64,000 nucleotides of DNA from Psychroserpens sp. (GTDB lineage Bacteria > Bacteroidota > Bacteroidia > Flavobacteriales > Flavobacteriaceae). The DNA lies in the NCBI GenBank assembly GCA_017643165.1, contig JAEPNY010000002.1:748979-812978 (forward strand). The letters run 5' to 3'. The notes beneath the pieces were generated by a model. It searched no databases, was not told the DNA's origin, and saw only the letters and a list, made by a program, of their open reading frames with translations. This document shows positions 26,659 through 35,481 of the stretch, piece by piece; the first letter of the stretch is position 1; each line of letters starts with the position of its first letter. The translations under genes were made by a program, and so were the position numbers.

Positions 26659-27935
26659 TAAATGAGTTCAGACAATGATTTAGTTAACGCTTTTCTACTG
26701 TACTGTTGCAAACCAATGGCATTCACCTGAATACTACTGGTTTGATACGCCTTAAAATACGATAAAATTTGAGATTTTATTTTGTCCTTGTCGTTGTAAT
26801 AGAAATAATGCCCTGTATTTGTTGTTCTTATTATCGCCTCTACATCTGTATCTATAGGACCTACAGCAAGTATTGGCGTTGCTGAGACCATATATTCAAA
26901 TAACTTTCCTGGAATAATCACTTTGGTATCCTCTGAATCAATTTCTATCATGAGTAGTACCTGAGACGCCATTTGTTGTTTTAAAGCTTCGCTGTGTGAT
27001 ACATACCCTAAATTATTGATATATTGAAGAAGCCCTAGCCTTTTGAGTGTTTGTAATACATCTTCACTAACCACACCAATAAGTTTTAGTTCAAATGCAT
27101 TTCTAAATGCGTCATTTTCATCTATTAATTCCTTTATGGCTTCCCATAAGTTTAATGGATTTCGTTCGGATAAAAGCGAACCGATATGGGCGAGCGTAAA
27201 CTTTTCATCTTTATTTGAACGTTCTAAGTGATGCGTATCATATCCATTGGTAATTACCGTAATTGGTTGTTTGGTTTTAGATTCGAATTCTCTTTTAGTA
27301 TTCTGGCTCGTCACGATCAATTGATCCGCCGAATTTAGTACTTCAGACTCCAATGCTAAATGTTTATGAGCACTGCTACTCGTAAGTTTTAAAGCTTTAT
27401 GATAACCTATGGTTGTCCATGGATCTCTAAAATCTGCGATCCATTTCATTTGGAGCTGTTGCTTCAATTTTAATCCGATGAGATGTAAGCTATGTGGCGG
27501 ACCCGTCGTAATTATCGTTTCAATTTGATGTTTCCGAATATATTCTGAAAGAAAAGCTACGGAAGGCTTAACCCAGTTTTTTCGAGCGTCGGGAATGAAA
27601 TAGTTTCCACGGATATACAGTAATAACTTCTGAATAAAACTTTGCTTCGATGCCTTCGGAATCACACCCGAACTGATCTGTTTCGAGTTGCGCTTCGATA
27701 ATATATTAGCAAAGCGATAAGGTTCTTTTATTGGCTGTTTTAATACCGTAATCGTATCAGAAACCTCAGCCTCTAAACTCTGGTCAACAATAGGATAACT
27801 AGGATTTTCAGGGCAATAAACGATAGGTTCGATATCGAATTCAGGTAAGTACTTCACAAACTTCAGCCAGCGCTGCACACCAGGTCCTCCAGCTGGTGGC
27901 CAATAGTAAGTAATTATGAGTACTCTTCGTTTCAT
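26658..27935 (-). CDS. GT4-type glycosyltransferase
   Basis: A 425-residue GT-B glycosyltransferase. The N-terminal WPPAGGPGVQRWLKFVKYL motif (13-31) and C-terminal donor-binding segment KLFEYMVSATPILAVGP identify a GT4-like family common in Bacteroidota capsule and LPS loci. It is coupled to the flippase (1-base overlap). The acceptor and sugar are unknown. Confidence 0.9.
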   Translation of the reverse strand: MKRRVLIITYYWPPAGGPGVQRWLKFVKYLPEFDIEPIVYCPENPSYPIVDQSLEAEVSDTITVLKQPIKEPYRFANILSKRNSKQISSGVIPKASKQSFIQKLLLYIRGNYFIPDARKNWVKPSVAFLSEYIRKHQIETIITTGPPHSLHLIGLKLKQQLQMKWIADFRDPWTTIGYHKALKLTSSSAHKHLALESEVLNSADQLIVTSQNTKREFESKTKQPITVITNGYDTHHLERSNKDEKFTLAHIGSLLSERNPLNLWEAIKELIDENDAFRNAFELKLIGVVSEDVLQTLKRLGLLQYINNLGYVSHSEALKQQMASQVLLMIEIDSEDTKVIIPGKLFEYMVSATPILAVGPIDTDVEAIIRTTNTGHYFYYNDKDKIKSQILSYFKAYQTSSIQVNAIGLQQYSRKALTKSLSELI

Positions 27936-27941
27936 TACGAC

Positions 27942-30380
27942 TTATGCGTTGGATTCTTCCCGCTTTCGAAAATTCAGCCATAAACCTCCAAGTAGCAATA
28001 GTCCAAAAACAGCTGAGCTTCCTAAAGCAATGCTACTACCTGTTTTCACAACTTGAGGCTCAAATGAAAATTCGATCGTGTGATTACCCGCAGGAATTGG
28101 AAGTCCGCGTAATGCATAGTTCACACGCTGTATTGGCACTGGATTACCATCAATTGTTGCCTCCCATCCTTTGCTGTAATACATTTCGGAAAATACAGCA
28201 AAACCATCATTCGCATTTGAAGATTCGTATTTGAGAAAGTTCGGTCTGTATTCTTTTAAAGTGATATTAGCTAATGAATCAACTACATAGGATTTTGAAT
28301 TGAGATCTGACACCGTAGTCACTGCTTTTTGTAATGTCTCTAGACTATCTAAGGCTTTAATTTCTTCATTAGCCGAATTCAGTTGCTCTACTTCACTTAC
28401 AAACCAAGCATTTCCGTTAGCATCTTCATTCACATATGGGAATACTTGTCCTTGTTCTTCAGCAATAATATATTTCGTATTGAGCATGTTCAATACATTC
28501 ATATTATTTTGAGCGATATGAAAATTAAACAGGTCTTCGAATCGCCGTAATTTTGCGGCGTGGTAACCATTTAAAGAATTATGGAAATAGGCCGCCTTCG
28601 CTGGCGCTCTACTGCCCTCTTCGGAAATATCCCAAACTCTAAAATGTGAATCATCTTTCAGTATATCTTTATCCGCAGCATTTGCTTGATAAGGTTTATT
28701 TACTTGAATGGCGGAAACGAAATTATCAGTATTTACATAGCGTCTATCTACACCAACAAGATCAAATAAGATAAGTACACCGAAAACGATAATTACAGCA
28801 TTCTCTTTCAATCGCTCTTTTAAGTACATCAGGATCGTTCCGGCAGACAGCAATACCAAAATCAAAGTTCGTAAGGTATCTTGTGTAAAGAATGCTTTTC
28901 GATCTTCCTTAAGTGCATCGACAAAACCTTGTCCGTATTGACCATAAACCTGGCGGTAATACCCATCGTTAGCACCAACAAAATCGAATAAAGACGATTT
29001 GAATAGCAAGAAGATTAATGCCAATCCACCCGTTATCATAGCCGAAAACTTTAAAGCCTTAAGCTTATCTTCATCCTTATTGAAATCATTAAATAGTCGC
29101 ACCAAACCGAAGATTGCCAAAACAGGAATGCACAATTCTACGATAACCTGAATGGAACTTACAGCTCTAAACTTATCATACAAGGGCACATAATCAATAA
29201 AGAAATCGGTAAGTAGACTAAAGTTCTTACCATAGGACAACAACAGTGCTAATAGAGAACCTCCCACGAGCCACCATTTCAATCGACCTTTTACTAAGAA
29301 TAAGGCAAAAACAAATAGAAATATAACAACGGTTCCTATGTAGGCAGGCGCTTCAACTATAGGCTGATCTCCCCAATACGTAGGTGCATTTTGAGCTTCT
29401 TGTAAGGCTTGCGTTGGTGTTGCACCAATCTTTCTAAAAAATTCATAGATCTCCGAATCTGTTCCAACATCCTCGCCATTCCCACCACCATAAAATCTAG
29501 GAATATAGAGATTAAAAGTTTCTAAAACTCCATAACTGTATTCTGTGATGTATGCTCTATCCAATCCCGAAGTAACTTCTTTAGGACTTCCATCTGGATT
29601 AATCGTCAGTTCTGATTGTCCTCGTGTACTTTCTTTGACATACTCTTGAGTTGCCATGATATTGGTCGCATTCATACCAATGGCAAGGATCAAAGCAACC
29701 ACCATTAATCCAACCGATTTAAAGAAATGCGGCAGTTTTTGTTTTCTGTAGGCATCGATTAAATATGATACGCCTAAGACAAGCACCAATAACATCAGGT
29801 AATAGGTCATTTGAAAATGGTTCGCACCAATTTCTAATGCTAGAGCGACAGCTGTTAATAAGAAACCTAACACGTATTTCTGTCGAAATGTGAGCACGAT
29901 GCCACTCAACACCAATGGCATATAAGCAATAGCATGCGCTTTACTGTTATGACCAACACCTAAAATAATAATCAAATAGGTGGAGAAACCGAAGGCTAGT
30001 GCTCCCAATGCCGCTAACTTAAAATCAACTTTCAAACAAAGTAGTAGGATATAAAACCCGATAAAGTAAATAAAAAGGTAATCTGCTGGACGCGGTAAAA
30101 ATCGTAGAACAGAGTCCAGTTTTTTAATATAATTATGTGGATATCGCGCACCTAATTGGTACGTGGGCATACCACCAAAAGCACTGTTGGTCCAATATGT
30201 CTCCTCGCCATTAGCAGCCTTAAAATCTTTTTGTTGCTTAGACATGCCAATATAATGCATGATGTCGCTTTGGAAGATTTGCTTTCCTTGAAGAACTGGA
30301 CTGAAATAGGCTAATGAAATAACCACAAATCCTATTAAAACTAGTAAATGTGGTAGGACTTTTTTAAGTGTAAACTGCAT
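27942..30380 (-). CDS. YfhO family membrane protein
   Basis: An 812-residue polytopic membrane protein with about 12-14 predicted segments, a large extracytoplasmic region in the C-terminal half, and the YfhO-typical PAGNHTIEFSFEPQVVKTGS ending before the last membrane helix. YfhO relatives are GT-C-like proteins that glycosylate teichoic-acid-type polymers in Firmicutes; in flavobacteria the acceptor is unknown. First gene of the glycan operon with the GT4 and flippase genes. Confidence 0.88.
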   Translation of the reverse strand: MQFTLKKVLPHLLVLIGFVVISLAYFSPVLQGKQIFQSDIMHYIGMSKQQKDFKAANGEETYWTNSAFGGMPTYQLGARYPHNYIKKLDSVLRFLPRPADYLFIYFIGFYILLLCLKVDFKLAALGALAFGFSTYLIIILGVGHNSKAHAIAYMPLVLSGIVLTFRQKYVLGFLLTAVALALEIGANHFQMTYYLMLLVLVLGVSYLIDAYRKQKLPHFFKSVGLMVVALILAIGMNATNIMATQEYVKESTRGQSELTINPDGSPKEVTSGLDRAYITEYSYGVLETFNLYIPRFYGGGNGEDVGTDSEIYEFFRKIGATPTQALQEAQNAPTYWGDQPIVEAPAYIGTVVIFLFVFALFLVKGRLKWWLVGGSLLALLLSYGKNFSLLTDFFIDYVPLYDKFRAVSSIQVIVELCIPVLAIFGLVRLFNDFNKDEDKLKALKFSAMITGGLALIFLLFKSSLFDFVGANDGYYRQVYGQYGQGFVDALKEDRKAFFTQDTLRTLILVLLSAGTILMYLKERLKENAVIIVFGVLILFDLVGVDRRYVNTDNFVSAIQVNKPYQANAADKDILKDDSHFRVWDISEEGSRAPAKAAYFHNSLNGYHAAKLRRFEDLFNFHIAQNNMNVLNMLNTKYIIAEEQGQVFPYVNEDANGNAWFVSEVEQLNSANEEIKALDSLETLQKAVTTVSDLNSKSYVVDSLANITLKEYRPNFLKYESSNANDGFAVFSEMYYSKGWEATIDGNPVPIQRVNYALRGLPIPAGNHTIEFSFEPQVVKTGSSIALGSSAVFGLLLLGGLWLNFRKREESNA

Positions 30381-30412
30381 AGAGAATAATTACCTTTCAA
30401 TAGACTCGAAAA

Positions 30413-30691
30413 TTAGTCAATTTCTTCGTAATCTATATACTCTCCTACTTTTTTATTTGAAGAAGATTCCTTCTCAGGCATCTTATCAATTATTGTTTCA
30501 CCCTCTTTATATTGTTGTCTAGGTTCCTGATACTGCTGAAACTGACCTCCAAAACGCTGTTGCATTTTTTTTGACATATAGCGTACAAGGTAAGGTGCAA
30601 ACATACGCGTTAAGATCTTTATTGCGTAGTACACCAACAGAATGATAAGAATGGTTCTTAAAAACCCAGTTAATGAAGCTTCTTGTATCAT
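30413..30691 (-). CDS. DUF4834 family small membrane protein
   Basis: A 92-residue protein with one membrane segment (about 8-28) and a polar Gln/Lys/Glu-rich tail ending in GEYIDYEEID, the DUF4834 pattern. The start is set at the ATG 30691 (MIQEASLTG), as in relatives; the longer frame uses TTG at 30709. It precedes YfhO by 32 bp on the same strand and may be co-transcribed. Function unknown. Confidence 0.78.
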   Translation of the reverse strand: MIQEASLTGFLRTILIILLVYYAIKILTRMFAPYLVRYMSKKMQQRFGGQFQQYQEPRQQYKEGETIIDKMPEKESSSNKKVGEYIDYEEID

Positions 30692-30768
30692 TAATTTTAA
30701 TTTATTCAAAAATACAATTATATGTCTTTAAAAAACTGATTCGTTACTTAAAAAAAATATAAATTCTC

Positions 30769-30776
30769 TATATTTG
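30769..30776 (+). promoter_or_regulatory. -7 element TATATTTG
   Basis: A perfect TAnnTTTG match 17 bp upstream of the ATG at 30794, giving a very short leader. Confidence 0.5.
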
Positions 30777-30793
30777 GCTTAAATCAAAGGCCT

Positions 30794-31765
30794 ATGATAT
30801 TTACTAAAAAAGCGCTGTTTTTTATTGTACTACTAGCCACTCAGTTATGCCTTGCCCAGTATACTGAAGTGATCAATTCAAACAGACCAGGAGTTTCTAG
30901 AGCGGCATTCTCTGTTGGAACTAATGTTGCACAAATTGAAGTTGGGCCTTATATCATTAAGGAAGAACATACGCCACTCCGTTACGAAGTGTCAGGATTT
31001 GGAGCCGACTTTGCAATACGATATGGGTTGCTTTTTGAAGAGCTCGAAATCAACGTAGAAGGAACGTATCAAAATGATACTTTTACAGATAGACGCTCCA
31101 CAATAGTTGATGAGGCGTCGAGATCTAATTTCAGAAACTTTACAATAGGTGCAAAATATTTGGTCTATGATCCTTATAAAAATGCCGAAGACGATAAACC
31201 AAACATTTACAGTTATCATGCGAATCGAGCATTTAAATGGAAATCACTTATTCCGGCTGTAGCAGTATATGCAGGAGCCAATTTTGATTCTAAAAATAAT
31301 CCATATACAGCGCCAGGTGTAGAAGGATTTAGTCCGAAAGTAATGGTCGCTACTCAAAATAACTTTGCTGGTGGATGGGTATTGGTGACCAATATTTCTA
31401 AAGATCGTATTGGTACAGACTTTTCAGATTTCCAATATATCATAACTCTAACACACTCATTTAACCCACAATGGGTTGTGTTTGGAGAAACACAGGGTAT
31501 AAAAAGTGATTTTTATGCTGATAATCTATTCCGATTTGGAGGTGCTTATCTCTGGAGCAAAGACTTTCAATTAGACACAGCACTTACATTTAATACCAAA
31601 GACACACCTTCGGTTTTTAGTGTGAATTTTGGTATGTCATATCGCTTTGATTTTCATAAAGACAAAGAAATAGACAACGGTAATTCTGGTAATAATAGAA
31701 AAAAGAGAAAGAAAAAAGACAAAAAGAAAAGAACCGAAGATTTTAATGACGATGGAAGTCTCTAA
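30794..31765 (+). CDS. Outer-membrane beta-barrel transporter-like protein
   Basis: A 323-residue exported protein with a signal peptide at residues 1-21 (LCLAQ). The opening VINSNRPGVSRAAFSVGTN and a series of aromatic-capped beta strands fit the flavobacterial 'transporter' family related to MetA-type outer-membrane channels. The final barrel strand reads SVNFGMSYRFDFH and a strongly basic Lys/Arg tail (about 295-316) follows. The substrate is unknown. The GNAT gene follows 12 bp later. Confidence 0.78.
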   Translation: MIFTKKALFFIVLLATQLCLAQYTEVINSNRPGVSRAAFSVGTNVAQIEVGPYIIKEEHTPLRYEVSGFGADFAIRYGLLFEELEINVEGTYQNDTFTDRRSTIVDEASRSNFRNFTIGAKYLVYDPYKNAEDDKPNIYSYHANRAFKWKSLIPAVAVYAGANFDSKNNPYTAPGVEGFSPKVMVATQNNFAGGWVLVTNISKDRIGTDFSDFQYIITLTHSFNPQWVVFGETQGIKSDFYADNLFRFGGAYLWSKDFQLDTALTFNTKDTPSVFSVNFGMSYRFDFHKDKEIDNGNSGNNRKKRKKKDKKKRTEDFNDDGSL

Positions 31766-31777
31766 GCTGAACTGCGA

Positions 31778-32899
31778 ATGATTACAGTAAAAGAAATTTT
31801 TTCAAAACAGGAATTAAAACAGTTCGTTAAATTTCCATTCAAGCTTTACAAGGATTCCAAATATTGGGTTCCTCCTATTATTAATCAAGAACTTGAAACG
31901 TTTAACAAGAAGAAAAATCCCATCTTTAAAGATGCCGATGCTCAATTTTTCCTCGCTTATAAAGACAATGAAATTGTAGGTCGCATAGCTGCGATTGTAA
32001 ATTGGTTAGAAGTTAATGACCAACAGCAAAAGAAAATGCGATTTGGATGGTTCGACTTCATTGACGATCAGGAGGTTTCTAAAGCTTTATTGGCAGAAGT
32101 TGAAGCCATTGGACGCAGCCATAATTTGGAGTATATGGAAGGACCCGTTGGTTTTTCTAATTTGGATAAGGTTGGTGTCATGACCGAAGGGTTTGACAGT
32201 ATTGCACCAATGATTACTTGGTATAATCACCCTTATTATGTAAATCATTATAAAACATTAGGATATCGCATTGAAAAGGAATATTCGGAGAGCAAGTTTC
32301 CATTTTCAAACGTTAAACCAGAAGCATTCAAGAAAGCTCAGGATTTAATTAAACGACGTTATCAGTTAAAGGCATTGAAATTTACAAAGACTTCAGAAGT
32401 TATGCCTTACGCCGACAAGATGTTCGATTTGTTTAATGAGAGTTATGCACAGTTATCATCCTTTGTTGCTATAACCGACATTCAGAAGGCTTATTTTAAG
32501 AAGAAATTCATATCCTTTGTAAACCCTGAGTATATCAAGTTTGTTGTCGACAAAGATGATGAATTGGTAGGGTTTGCCATCGTGATGCCTGCGTTCGCGA
32601 AAGCACTACAAAAAGCAAAAGGCAAGTTGTTCCCATTTGGATTTAGGCATATTCTAAAAGCAAAAAAACATAGTGAAGATGTGATATTCTATTTAATTGG
32701 AATTCACCCGAGCTATCAAAATAAAGGGGTCCATTCTGTGATCTTTAATGAATACTATGAGACGTTTACTGAAAAAGGTATACAAACCTGTTTTAGAACT
32801 CCTGAATTGGAAGACAATGAAGCTATTCATAAAATCTGGAAACACTTCGATCCAGTCGTTTATAAACGTCGTAAAACTTTTAGAAAAGACTTAAACTAA
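31778..32899 (+). CDS. GNAT-type N-acyltransferase-like protein
   Basis: A 373-residue protein with two GNAT-like halves: an N-terminal one with the acetyl-CoA-binding-like strand AYKDNEIVGRIAAIV (65-79) and a C-terminal one with FYLIGIHPSYQNKGVHSVIF near 310, where the Q..G[V/I] pattern matches motif A. Related flavobacterial proteins are sometimes mislabelled GTP cyclohydrolase. The acceptor is unknown. It lies 12 bp downstream of the beta-barrel gene in a probable two-gene transcript. Confidence 0.78.
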   Translation: MITVKEIFSKQELKQFVKFPFKLYKDSKYWVPPIINQELETFNKKKNPIFKDADAQFFLAYKDNEIVGRIAAIVNWLEVNDQQQKKMRFGWFDFIDDQEVSKALLAEVEAIGRSHNLEYMEGPVGFSNLDKVGVMTEGFDSIAPMITWYNHPYYVNHYKTLGYRIEKEYSESKFPFSNVKPEAFKKAQDLIKRRYQLKALKFTKTSEVMPYADKMFDLFNESYAQLSSFVAITDIQKAYFKKKFISFVNPEYIKFVVDKDDELVGFAIVMPAFAKALQKAKGKLFPFGFRHILKAKKHSEDVIFYLIGIHPSYQNKGVHSVIFNEYYETFTEKGIQTCFRTPELEDNEAIHKIWKHFDPVVYKRRKTFRKDLN

Positions 32900-32935
32900 A
32901 AAAGTCGCCTGATTAGATAACCAAACGACTTTCAA
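32900..32935. terminator. Weak hairpin between convergent genes
   Basis: AAAGTCG pairs with CGACTTT across an 18-base loop. There is no strong T run, so termination is uncertain. Confidence 0.35.
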
Positions 32936-32954
32936 TCTTTCAATTTCTTATGTG

Positions 32955-34214
32955 TTATTCACCCATGGCGGCTAATACTGCAGCTGATAAGCGCTTATAA
33001 GTTCCATTTTCAAGACGCTCTCTAATTGCATCGAAAGCATCGAGTGTTTCATTTACATCTTCAAGTGTGTGCGTTGCCGTAGGAATCATACGTAATAATA
33101 TTAATCCTTTAGGAATTACTGGGTACACAACAATTGAACAGAAAATACCGTAGTTTTCACGCAAGTCTCTAACTAGAGCCATCGCTTCAGGAATACTTCC
33201 TTTAAGATATACTGGTGTAACGCAACTTTGCGTTGTTCCGATATCGAATCCTCGTTCTTTTAGTCCAGTTTGTAGTGCATTTACATTTTCCCAAAGTTTT
33301 TCTTTAAACTCTGGCATTGTACGTAGCATTTCTAAGCGCTTAAGTGCACCTACAGTAAGTTGCATCTGTAAAGACTTTGCAAACATTTGTGAACGCAAGT
33401 TATACTTGAGGTAGTCAATAATTTCTTGATCAGCAGCGATAAATGCTCCTGTACTTGCAAGTGATTTTGCGAACGTTGCGAAGTAAACATCTATGTCGTC
33501 TTGTACACCTTGCTCCTCTCCTGCACCAGCACCCGTTTTTCCTAAGGTACCGAAACCATGTGCATCATCAACAAGTAATCTGAAATTAAACTTCTTCTTT
33601 AGTTCTGCAATTTCTTTTAAGCGGCCTTGTTCTCCACGCATTCCAAATACACCTTCAGAAATTACTAGAATTCCACCACCGGTTTGTTCTGCCATTTTGG
33701 TTGCACGCTCAAGATTCTTTTCTAAACTTTCAATATCATTGTGCTTATACGTAAAACGTTTACCCATGTGCAAACGCACACCATCAATGATACATGCGTG
33801 AGAGTCTACGTCATAAACGATGATATCATCTTTCGATACAAGCGCATCGATTGTAGACATAATTCCTTGGTAACCAAAGTTCAAAAGGTAAGCTGCTTCT
33901 TTACTTACAAAATCAGCAAGTTCTCTTTGTAATTTCTCATGAAGATCTGTATGACCAGACATCATTCTTGCTCCCATAGGATAAGCAGAACCATATTGAG
34001 CAGCTGCTTCAGCATCCACTTTTCTCACTTCAGGATGATTGGCTAATCCCAAGTAGTCATTAATACTCCATGTGATCACTTCTTTTCCCTGAAATTTCAT
34101 TCTATTAGAAATCTGTCCTTCGAGCTTCGGAAATACAAAATATCCTTCGGCTTGAGAAGCCCATTTTCCTAACGGTCCTTTATCCTTATAAATCTTCTCA
34201 AATAAATCCTTCAT
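32955..34214 (-). CDS. Alpha-oxoamine synthase, candidate cysteate/serine acyltransferase
   Basis: A 419-residue PLP enzyme of the AONS/serine-palmitoyltransferase class: Gly-rich ISTIDALVS region, LLVDDAHG (213-220) and PLP Lys250 in TFAKSLAST. The N-terminal extension LFEKIYKDKGPLGKWASQAEGYFVF is typical of the flavobacterial form. In Flavobacterium johnsoniae a homologue of this class condenses cysteate with a fatty acyl thioester to start capnine (sulfonolipid) synthesis. The gene upstream on the same strand is a cysteine-synthase-like enzyme that could supply cysteate. The capnine assignment is an inference; a serine palmitoyltransferase role is the alternative. Confidence 0.8.
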   Translation of the reverse strand: MKDLFEKIYKDKGPLGKWASQAEGYFVFPKLEGQISNRMKFQGKEVITWSINDYLGLANHPEVRKVDAEAAAQYGSAYPMGARMMSGHTDLHEKLQRELADFVSKEAAYLLNFGYQGIMSTIDALVSKDDIIVYDVDSHACIIDGVRLHMGKRFTYKHNDIESLEKNLERATKMAEQTGGGILVISEGVFGMRGEQGRLKEIAELKKKFNFRLLVDDAHGFGTLGKTGAGAGEEQGVQDDIDVYFATFAKSLASTGAFIAADQEIIDYLKYNLRSQMFAKSLQMQLTVGALKRLEMLRTMPEFKEKLWENVNALQTGLKERGFDIGTTQSCVTPVYLKGSIPEAMALVRDLRENYGIFCSIVVYPVIPKGLILLRMIPTATHTLEDVNETLDAFDAIRERLENGTYKRLSAAVLAAMGE

Positions 34215-34309
34215 TAAAGCGAATTTTAGTCTTAATTAGTTGGGACAAAATTAGGCAATAAAATGTTGACAACATAATCTTTTTATTAACCAAAATTTGA
34301 GCCCTATTT

Positions 34310-34353
34310 AAACATAAAAAACCTATCGCGACAAATCGCAATAGGCGTTTTAT
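34310..34353 (-). terminator. Intrinsic terminator after the cysteine-synthase-like gene
   Basis: On the minus strand CCTATTGCGA pairs with TCGCGATAGG (one mismatch) around TTTG, followed by TTTTTT. It separates transcripts of the two candidate sulfonolipid genes, at least partly. Confidence 0.8.
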
Positions 34354-34369
34354 ATACTTTTATTTTTTA

Positions 34370-35407
34370 TTACTTAACGTACTGAATCTTTTCAGCAGTT
34401 TCAGTATGACGATCAAAGAAACCTTGTGCTTCCATCCATTGATCGCTGTATACCTTACTCATATATCGAGAACCATGATCAGGAAATACAACAACTACTT
34501 TATCTGTTGATTTAAAAACTCCCTCTTCATTAAGTTGCTTAAGTGCCTGCATAGCAGCACCACTCGTATATCCTACGAAAAGTCCTTCAGTTCTAGAAAT
34601 TTCTCTTGCGGTATGTGCACTTTCTTCGTCCTTTACCTTTACAAATCTATCGATCAAATCAAAGTCGGTTGCTGTTGGTATTAAATTTTTTCCTAAGCCT
34701 TCAATTCTGTAAGGATAAATTTCCTTCTCATCAAATTCACGAGTTTCGTGATATTTCTTTAGTACAGATCCGTAAGCATCAACTCCTAATACTTGAACAT
34801 TAGGATTCTGCTCCTTAAGGTATTTTGCTATACCAGAGATGGTTCCACCAGTTCCACTACAAGCTACTAGATGTGTAATTTGTCCTTCAGTTTGTTCCCA
34901 AATTTCTGGACCTGTGGTATGATAATGTGCATCTAAATTCAACTCATTAAAATACTGGTTGATATATATAGAACCTTTTATTTCGTTGTGTAAACGTTTT
35001 GCAACTTGATAATATGACCTAGGATCATCAGCAGAAACATTTGCAGGACAAACGTATACCTGTGCTCCCATCGATTTCAACATATCGATTTTATCAGCTG
35101 AAGACTTAGAACTTACCGCTAGTATACACTTGTAACCTTTGATAATACTCACCATTGCAATACTAAATCCAGTGTTACCTGAAGTCGTCTCAATTATGGT
35201 GTCACCAGGCGTTAAGATACCTCGGCGTTCTGCTTCTTCAATAATATGAAGTGCAATTCGATCCTTAGATGAGTGCCCTGGATTAAAGGCTTCTACTTTA
35301 GCATAAAAGTCACCTTTAAAATCCTCAGTCATTTTATTTAATTTGATAAGCGGTGTTTTACCTATTAGCTGTAATACATTATCAAATACTTGAATGTCTT
35401 TTCTCAT
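34370..35407 (-). CDS. PLP-dependent cysteine synthase family enzyme, candidate cysteate synthase
   Basis: A 345-residue fold-type II PLP enzyme. PLP Lys48 is in NPGHSSKDR, the phosphate/substrate loop TSGNTGF is at 75-81, and a glycine-rich GTGGTISGI segment binds the PLP phosphate. Cysteine synthase, cystathionine beta-synthase and cysteate synthase share this core. The position directly upstream of the alpha-oxoamine synthase favours a role in cysteate formation for sulfonolipids, which the sequence alone cannot distinguish from O-acetylserine sulfhydrylase or CBS activity. Confidence 0.85.
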   Translation of the reverse strand: MRKDIQVFDNVLQLIGKTPLIKLNKMTEDFKGDFYAKVEAFNPGHSSKDRIALHIIEEAERRGILTPGDTIIETTSGNTGFSIAMVSIIKGYKCILAVSSKSSADKIDMLKSMGAQVYVCPANVSADDPRSYYQVAKRLHNEIKGSIYINQYFNELNLDAHYHTTGPEIWEQTEGQITHLVACSGTGGTISGIAKYLKEQNPNVQVLGVDAYGSVLKKYHETREFDEKEIYPYRIEGLGKNLIPTATDFDLIDRFVKVKDEESAHTAREISRTEGLFVGYTSGAAMQALKQLNEEGVFKSTDKVVVVFPDHGSRYMSKVYSDQWMEAQGFFDRHTETAEKIQYVK

Positions 35408-35481
35408 ATGTGCTATTTATCAGTTTCAGATTCCGTGAAAAAGAACCGTAAAACCTCGCAAAATTAACATTTTTTTTTGAA

